Both the position numbers and the translations under genes were made by a program. Source: Amoebophrya sp. AT5.2 (taxonomy: Eukaryota > Sar > Dinophyceae > Syndiniales > Amoebophryaceae). Taken from it: a stretch of DNA of 14,661 nucleotides. The notes under the pieces were generated by a model, which searched no databases, had not been told where the DNA came from, and saw only the letters and a list, made by a program, of their open reading frames with translations. The stretch covers positions 1-14,661 of the forward strand of contig RXOD01005341.1 of NCBI GenBank assembly GCA_005223375.1. The letters run 5' to 3'. Shown here one piece after another: positions 10,701-14,661 of this stretch (within the stretch, counting starts at the first letter, position 1; each line of letters begins with the position of its first letter).

Positions 10701-13700
10701 GCCGATCGCGCAAGTACGCGGGCGCGCATTTTCCTTGGCACACTGCGTGGCACTGTGCGAGGCACAGCCGCGCTGGTGCGTGGCCGTGAGTGTACAGGTG
10801 GCTGGGCGGGAGTGTTACTTGCAAGCCTGGGACATCGAAGAGTTGGATGATTCAACGGACGTACCGCCAGGTTTTACCAAGCACAGTGGGAGCCCGACAA
10901 ATACTTGTCGGAGCCACTGCAGTGCGCGTGGCGTCGCAACTGTCGCCGCTGGCGTCCCCACACCAACAACCGGCGGGCCCTTCCAGTGCTACCGAAAAAT
11001 TGCAGTGAGCCGCGCACGACTGCCCACCCAAATGGGGTTTGAGCTGATTCCCGGTTCCGGTCAATGCGCCACATCGGCAGCGGGACCGGGCAACCGCATT
11101 GCAGACGTGCGGGGCGCGGTGGGGAGCTTGGAAGATTGCCTGTCCCTGTGCGAGGCGCGAGCGTCCTGGTGCTCAGGCGCAAGCGCGCAGAGCACCCATG
11201 CGAGTACGACTGGGGGCGCGATCGCTTGTCACCTCGAGTCGTGGACGAGCGTTGGCGACGTGCTGGACATTGACGTCCCAGTTGGATTCGTGAAGGACGC
11301 GGGAACGCCCGCCACCACCTGCCAGAGCAGCTGCATGCCGGCTGCGGTCGACAGCACGGGCGGAGCGGATTACAGGAGTTTTCAGTGCTGGAAGAAGCAA
11401 GGCTCGTTTCCGCCTCCGGTGCGGGGCGAAGGAGAAATGGGCTTCACTTCCGCCGGCGGCGGTAGCGGAGTGTGCGCAACGGGGAGCACGGCAGGAAGCT
11501 TGCGGATTCCGAGCTACAGCGGAAACGTAAGTTCGTCCCAGAATTGCATGGCGCTTTGCGAGGCGCGTTCCGCTTGGTGCGTCGCTGTAAGCGTGCAGAC
11601 AACCGGACCAGCAGCCGGCAGTCCGTACCGAACATGCCAGCTGCACGCAGCGAGCATCGACGACGTCTCTACCTCCGCCGTGGACGAAGTGCCGCTTGGA
11701 TTTGTGAGGACAACGCACAACAGCGACAACGTCGGACCCGCCTCGCCGCAGCCAGAAACTTCAGAAACTCCGGCCACTTACTGCCAGAATGATTGCGCCG
11801 CTTCGGGGAGTTACGAATTCCCGGAGTGGAGCGGGCAAGGCTTCAAATGCTGGCGTCGGCAGTCGGCGCTTGCTACCAAGCGGTCGCCACAGGAAATGGG
11901 CTTCGTACGCATTCCTGGTGACGGCGTGTGTTCCGGAACACTAAGATCCCCGCACTACCGGCTTCCGTACACGGAAGGGTTTGTCGCGTCGACCGCTCAC
12001 TGCATTTCGCTTTGCGCCGACGCTGGCGCTGACGCGTGCATCGGTGCCAGCGCGCAGACCTCGGAACCGACACCTACAGGCATCTCGTGCCGGCTTTTCG
12101 CGACGAGTCAGCAGGCACTCGCCGAAGCCTCGGCAGAAGATGCCCTGCCGCCGGGCTTCTACACCGGGCCGGCTGGTGCTCCGCCAGATGGGTGTCAGAG
12201 TGACTGCGCTGTGCTAGGCGTGGACTCGGAGAGCATGGGCGCGGGGTACGACTGTTGGGCGCCAGCAGTGAATGCGTTACCTGCAACTAGCAAATCCGTA
12301 GCCGCGATGGGGTTTCAAAGAGTTCCTGGCGCAGGGCGGTGCTCTGCTGCGCCGACAGAAGCGGCGCGAAGCGTCACGCTGTCACACGCGGTTGGGCTTG
12401 TGGCCTCGCTGGCACACTGTGTCGCATACTGTGAAAACCGCGACTGGTGTATTGGAGTCAGCGCGCAGACTTTTCCTGCCACTAGCACGGCACCATATCG
12501 TCCTGCAGAATGTCATCTGGAAACCCGAGACGGAATGGACTCGGTACCAGATGCGGATATGCCGAGGGGGTTCACGAAGGAGACTAGTGTGGGGGTTATA
12601 GACGCGGAGATTCGTGGTAACGACGAGAGCGGCCGTGGATTCGAATGCTGGCGCAAGCAAGCAGTAGCAGTTAGCGTCCAGTCTCCGGCGGGTTCTCCTA
12701 CTTCTTCTCCTCCTCCGGCGGCGCCTACCATCAGCGACTTCGAACAGATCGCGGGAGTTGGAAGATGTTCGGCGGCAGCCGGTGAGCATGGAGGCGCGCC
12801 GATTGCGGAGGCGGTTGGAGAGGCAGCTTCAGTTCGCCACTGCGCGAACTTCTGCTCCAGTCGTTCGTGGTGCATCGCTGTGAGTTTCGAGCCCGCAGGC
12901 GCGCAATGTCGACTTAACGTGGGCAGCGTGCGCGAAATTCCTTCATCTACATCTTCCGGGGACAGTCTGCCGCCGGGGTTCGTGCTCCATTTCACGCACG
13001 ACGCGTGCCAGAGCGACTGCGTCGTTCTCGGGTTGGACGGCAGCACCGGGTTCCAGTGCTGGAGGAGGACGAATGTGCCGACGTCTACTTCGATGACCGC
13101 AGTAAGCGGCTTCACGTCAGTTGCTGGCACAGGTGTGTGTTCCGCGGCGAAGACAGTTCTGTATCCGATCACGGGTGCGTGGGGGAAAACCGCTTCGCCA
13201 CAGCACTGTATGCAGTTGTGCGCAAGGCGGCCCTCGTGGTGCGTCGCGGTGAGTGCTGGCACAGCACCCGCCCCTGTGACGCCGGGGGCAGCGATACATT
13301 GCCACTTGGCCGCGAGGACCCTTTCGGAAGTCTCGGACGCCGACCTCCCTCCGGGCTTCGTGCGGGACGGAGCAGAGCCAGACCACTGCCAGGACGACTG
13401 CGCACCAATGCACGCGTACAACGACCCTGTTGTATCCAGCGTTACGGCACCAGGTGTGGCGTTTCACTGTTTCGAACGGTCTTCCGGCGTTCCGACGACT
13501 TCTCGCTCTATCGAGCAGATGAATTTCGAAAGAGTCGGGACCGCCGCCGGGAAGTGTTCAGCCACTCCGAACGACCGCCCAGAAAGTTCCGTCGTTTCGA
13601 TTGCCGGCTACCACGGCATAGCGGCTTCGCTGGGACACTGCGTCAGTCTCTGCGCCGCTCGTTTTACGTGGTGCGTCGCAGTTTCCACCAAACCGCCACC

Positions 13701-13872
13701 AGCTCCGGCGGGGGGGGACGCGGACTGCTTCATGGCCGCGCGCAGCGTCGACGACGTTTCTACTGAACAGCCGTTCCGCCCAGGTTCCGACCAGGACCCC
13801 CGCACACGATCCAGCGACTACGTGTCAGCGCGACTGCGCTTCTTTCATGCAGCGATAAGGCCGGGGCGATAA
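1774..13872 (+). CDS. Giant type II membrane protein with about 24 PAN/Apple-like 8-Cys modules (three exons)
   Basis: Exons 1774-3024, 3230-9178 and 9472-13872 give about 3,866 aa. Residues 1-173 form a basic, Ser/Thr/Pro-rich tail; about 175-198 (GSVALLLAGAAWSLF core) is the only clear membrane segment; 199-320 is a low-complexity spacer; 321-416 is a divergent cap module; from 418 on comes the tandem array. Each module has C1 in GxGxCS, C2 and C3 in HCxxxC, C4 in WC[VI][AG]V, C5 in C[HR]L, then PPGFxK, C6 and C7 in CQx[DN]C, C8 in F[EQ]CW, and closes with MGFE. The C2-C5 core resembles PAN/Apple domains, which bind proteins or glycans in adhesins and in parasite secreted proteins; this is inference by pattern. 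No catalytic domain is seen. With one N-terminal anchor and no C-terminal one, the array should face the lumen or outside. The splices are supported because they complete modules split between frames. The stop at 13872 cuts module 24 after a frameshift, so the true C-terminus is uncertain. I do not recognise a named gene. Confidence 0.8.
2734..3021 (+). repeat. Module 0: divergent cap module
   Basis: Residues 321-416 run from RVGDSGCC to MGFE. They align with the array as GDSGCC (C1 plus one extra Cys), WCRDQC (C2, C3), RCHGYEY (C4), RCWV (C5), ACTEC (C6, C7 with tighter spacing) and the closing TTMGFE. The DVRG, PPGF and FxCW blocks are missing, but total Cys is still eight. RCHGYEY..DRCWV is the part that looks most like a classical PAN domain. 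Confidence 0.65.
3025..3229 (+). other. Intron 1 of the giant gene (205 nt, phase 0)
   Basis: Starts GTACTAACTAAG and ends CAACCAAAG. Splicing joins MGFEM to VPGAGLCS, recreating the module junction seen throughout (for example MGFE-RVPGSGLCS). The second exon's frame is open upstream of the ATG at 3278, and the codons there supply the first Cys of module 1. Retention would end the protein at TAG 3073-3075. It holds an A12 run at 3133-3144. Confidence 0.85.
3230..9178 (+). repeat. Module array, exon 2: modules 1-13
   Basis: Thirteen consecutive modules, bounded by the codon after MGFE or its equivalent: 3230-3616, 3617-4006, 4007-4423, 4424-4906, 4907-5338, 5339-5752, 5753-6421, 6422-6847, 6848-7384, 7385-7846, 7847-8338, 8339-8812 and 8813-9178. 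Lengths are 129, 130, 139, 161, 144, 138, 223, 142, 179, 154, 164, 158 and 122 aa. Modules 1-2 are closest to consensus. Module 3 has two extra cysteines. Module 7 has a Gly/Pro linker between C7 and C8. Modules 8-9 are most diverged. Module 13 has lost the PPGFxK block. Insertions fall between C1-C2, C4-C5, C7-C8 or after C8, as expected for surface loops. Confidence 0.85.
9179..9471 (+). other. Intron 2 of the giant gene (293 nt, phase 0)
   Basis: Has a textbook donor, CAG|GTGAGT, and ends AAATCTACAG. Splicing joins MGFEQ to VGSAGQCSAAP and so completes the module 13/14 boundary. The position is the same as intron 1: one codon after MGFE, phase 0. Retention would stop at TGA 9194-9196. It contains a perfect 16-bp palindrome at 9359-9374. 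Confidence 0.9.
9472..13530 (+). repeat. Module array, exon 3: modules 14-23
   Basis: Ten complete modules: 9472-9873, 9874-10251, 10252-10650, 10651-11043, 11044-11448, 11449-11907, 11908-12318, 12319-12744, 12745-13116 and 13117-13530 (134, 126, 133, 131, 135, 153, 137, 142, 124 and 138 aa). They are more uniform in length than modules 1-13. Module 20 replaces WC with AC in the C4 block. Module 21 lacks both C6 and C7. Module 23 closes with MNFE and has FHCF in place of FxCW. All others keep eight Cys. Synonymous codon choice for MGFE varies freely, so the copies are old at DNA level. Confidence 0.85.
13531..13872 (+). repeat. Module 24, frameshifted and truncated in the annotated frame
   Basis: The first part is normal: KCSATP, HCVSLC, WCVAVS, DCFMAARSVDDVST. 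After about 13767 the open frame loses module homology and ends at TAA 13870-13872. The missing blocks are present in other frames: AVPPRF at 13770-13787 in a second frame, and TTCQRDCA at 13817-13840 in a third. That implies two single-base losses or equivalent indels, one likely at the C5 run 13797-13801. Confidence 0.7.
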
Positions 13873-14060
13873 GTAGTCCAGTGTTTCCCAGACTGAAAAG
13901 TTCTCAGAAAAAAACGGAAGAGTCGCTGGCGCAGTTGGGATTCGAGCTGGTGGAGCGAGAGGAGGGAGGTGCTCTGCGATGCCGTGCAAGATCAGCGGGC
14001 AGGAAGTGTGGCACAGGTGCAAGATCAACATGGTGTTGCTTAAGGATAAACATCCATGAA
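13873..14060 (+). pseudogene. Module remnants beyond the stop (end of module 24, start of module 25)
   Basis: LAQLGFELVE is encoded at 13926-13952, matching the AQMGFExV closing motif and next-module start. One frame over, GGRCSAMP at 13964-13987 matches the C1 block GxCSA. No DVRG, HCxxxC or WCV block follows: the GRCSA frame stops at TGA 14057-14059 and the QLGFE frame at about 14186. This is either a decayed 3' end of the array or coding sequence disrupted by assembly indels (A7 run at 13908-13914). An unrecognised intron in this area is a third option. Confidence 0.5.
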
Positions 14061-14468
14061 TCAAGACGTCCACCTAGCGAACGGTGCCGCCTTTATGCGC
14101 CCGCACTCCTTCTCCTACCATCGGTTGGGCTAGAACTCGGCAGTCCTCTTGTGTGGCGCACTCGACCGTCGACTCTCTCCCATTAGCTGGGCTTGTCCCC
14201 GCGAGTGGCAGAGTTTTGACGGGTCTCGTGGTAGGGACATCGGGCACTGGCAGTACCCCATGCTCTGTTAGAGTGTGGTGGGACTGTTAGTGGTTGCGCT
14301 ACGCTTGAGTTTTACCTTGTTCTCGGATGATAAATCAGTCTTCGGATTGAGGCCTCCCTTCTCCCACGAGCGGAGAAGGCCCGTGCATGACCATCATGTT
14401 CGGGGACCCCGGCACCGCCTCCAGGCGCAGGGTTCACTCACCATCTTCACCACAGTCACCAAGGTGTC

Positions 14469-14517
14469 GCTGGCGCGCACATTGCTTGCAGACGCCACTT
14501 GCTGGCGCGCACATTGC
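14469..14517 (+). repeat. 17-bp direct repeat, 32-bp offset
   Basis: GCTGGCGCGCACATTGC occurs at 14469-14485 and 14501-14517 without mismatch. The spacing is not a multiple of three, so the two copies are read in different frames if the region is coding. Confidence 0.85.
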
Positions 14518-14560
14518 ATTGCGTGCTCTGCGATGCCATCGAAGTCCTCCATCCTCCAGC

Positions 14561-14589
14561 TTTTTTTTTTTTTTGCGATGCCCCCCGAG
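14561..14589 (+). promoter_or_regulatory. Poly-pyrimidine tract and likely splice acceptor
   Basis: A T14 run (14561-14574) is followed by GCGATGCCCCCCGAG. The AG at 14588-14589 precedes a strongly coding-like exon in phase 0. The long pyrimidine tract fits a 3' splice site. Alternatively the frame is read straight through, which is open and would give four Phe in a row. Confidence 0.4.
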
Positions 14590-14661
14590 ATCAAGTGGGT
14601 GATGCTCCTGGACGACGACACCTGGTTCGACTGGGGCCAGATGGCGCGGCTCCTCAAACGG
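14590..14661 (+). CDS. Glycosyltransferase (GT31 / fringe-like) exon, partial at both ends
   Basis: Encodes IKWVMLLDDDTWFDWGQMAR and continues past the window edge. A hydrophobic strand with Trp (KWVMLL) running into Asp-Asp-Asp-Thr followed by an aromatic (W) is the signature of the nucleotide-sugar and metal-binding DxD site in beta-1,3-glycosyltransferases of the fringe/galactosyltransferase type (typically 'KW..L.DDDT.F'). Such enzymes are type II Golgi proteins that extend glycans on secreted and surface proteins. Only 24 codons are visible, so family and subfamily are tentative. An ATG at 14578 in the same frame could be used if there is no acceptor at 14589, but the motif normally sits well inside the catalytic domain, so upstream exons are expected. 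Confidence 0.55.
   Translation, partial: MKWVMLLDDDTWFDWGQMARLLKR

Larger units (their letters stand above)
14061..14589. other. Gap between giant gene and glycosyltransferase-like exon
   Basis: No confident gene. In the frame of the downstream glycosyltransferase-like exon, a short open stretch begins with ATG at 14056 (MNQDVHLANGAAF..., about 24 codons, stop near 14130). After a stop at 14269-14271 the same frame is open from 14272 to the right edge. It includes a hydrophobic run (GLLVVALRLSFTLF) and IFTTVTKVSLARTLL near 14440. These could be exons of the downstream gene, but I cannot join them convincingly. A 17-bp direct repeat and a T14 tract lie in the right part. Confidence 0.35.

Noticed and set aside
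12513..13421. 302-codon antisense open frame (and others such as 8000-8626 and 7459-8025)
   Set aside because: They lie opposite strongly conserved module coding sequence. Their apparent repetitive Cys/His content is the reverse reading of the module motifs, with no domain of their own.
3230..13530. Tandem array as CRISPR, satellite DNA or a nonribosomal-synthase-like modular enzyme
   Set aside because: Repeats are conserved only as protein, vary in length and DNA, and have a secreted-type Cys pattern without catalytic or carrier motifs.
9388..13872. Independent gene starting near 9388
   Set aside because: The first codon there is not ATG, and the first 28 residues do not resemble any module and correspond to intron sequence. 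Module homology begins exactly at the 9472 exon start.
13753..13907. Intron explaining the loss of frame in module 24 (acceptor TTCTCAG at 13901-13907)
   Set aside because: The interval contains recognisable VPPxF and CQRDC blocks in correct order and spacing, so it is module coding sequence with indels rather than intron.

Overview
This is a GC-rich nuclear DNA window from a eukaryote, most likely a protist. Coding regions are interrupted by short GT..AG introns that keep frame. The gene content is an EDR2 C-terminal (DUF1336) protein, a giant cysteine-rich modular surface protein with PAN/Apple-like units, and a fringe/galactosyltransferase-like DDD motif. Together these suggest an alveolate or similar microbial eukaryote. 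I cannot name the species, and nothing looks bacterial: no operons, no Shine-Dalgarno pattern, no CRISPR, no insertion sequences.

Layout, all on the + strand. (1) About 204-1050: the 3' end of an EDR2_C/DUF1336 gene in three exons; its start lies left of the window or in an exon I cannot identify. (2) 1051-1773: no recognisable gene, ending in a very AT-rich 45-base stretch just before the next ATG. (3) 1774-13872: one very large gene that looks like three separate open frames until spliced. Removing two phase-0 introns (3025-3229 and 9179-9471) joins them into a protein of about 3,866 residues. It has a basic/Ser-rich N-terminal tail (about 173 aa), one membrane segment (about 175-198), a divergent 8-Cys cap module, then 23 complete 8-Cys modules of 122-223 aa and a broken 24th. 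(4) 13741-14060: module homology continues past the stop in shifting frames, so the 3' end is either decayed or carries indel errors. (5) About 14590-14661: the start of a visible glycosyltransferase (GT31/fringe-like) exon that runs off the right edge.

The large gene is the main interest. Each module follows G-x-C-S ... D-V-R-G ... H-C-x-x-x-C ... W-C-[VI]-[AG]-V ... C-[HR]-L ... P-P-G-F-x-K ... C-Q-x-[DN]-C ... F-[EQ]-C-W ... M-G-F-E. The centre (C-x3-C, then W-C, then C-x-L) resembles the PAN/Apple fold used in protein- and carbohydrate-binding adhesins. Both introns interrupt the gene at the same place in the module, one codon after M-G-F-E. Cysteine number stays even in every complete module, including the unusual ones, which suggests disulfide-closed units. 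A type II membrane protein with a long extracellular or lumenal stalk is the simplest reading; an adhesive or surface-coat role is inference. No functional link to the two flanking genes is visible.
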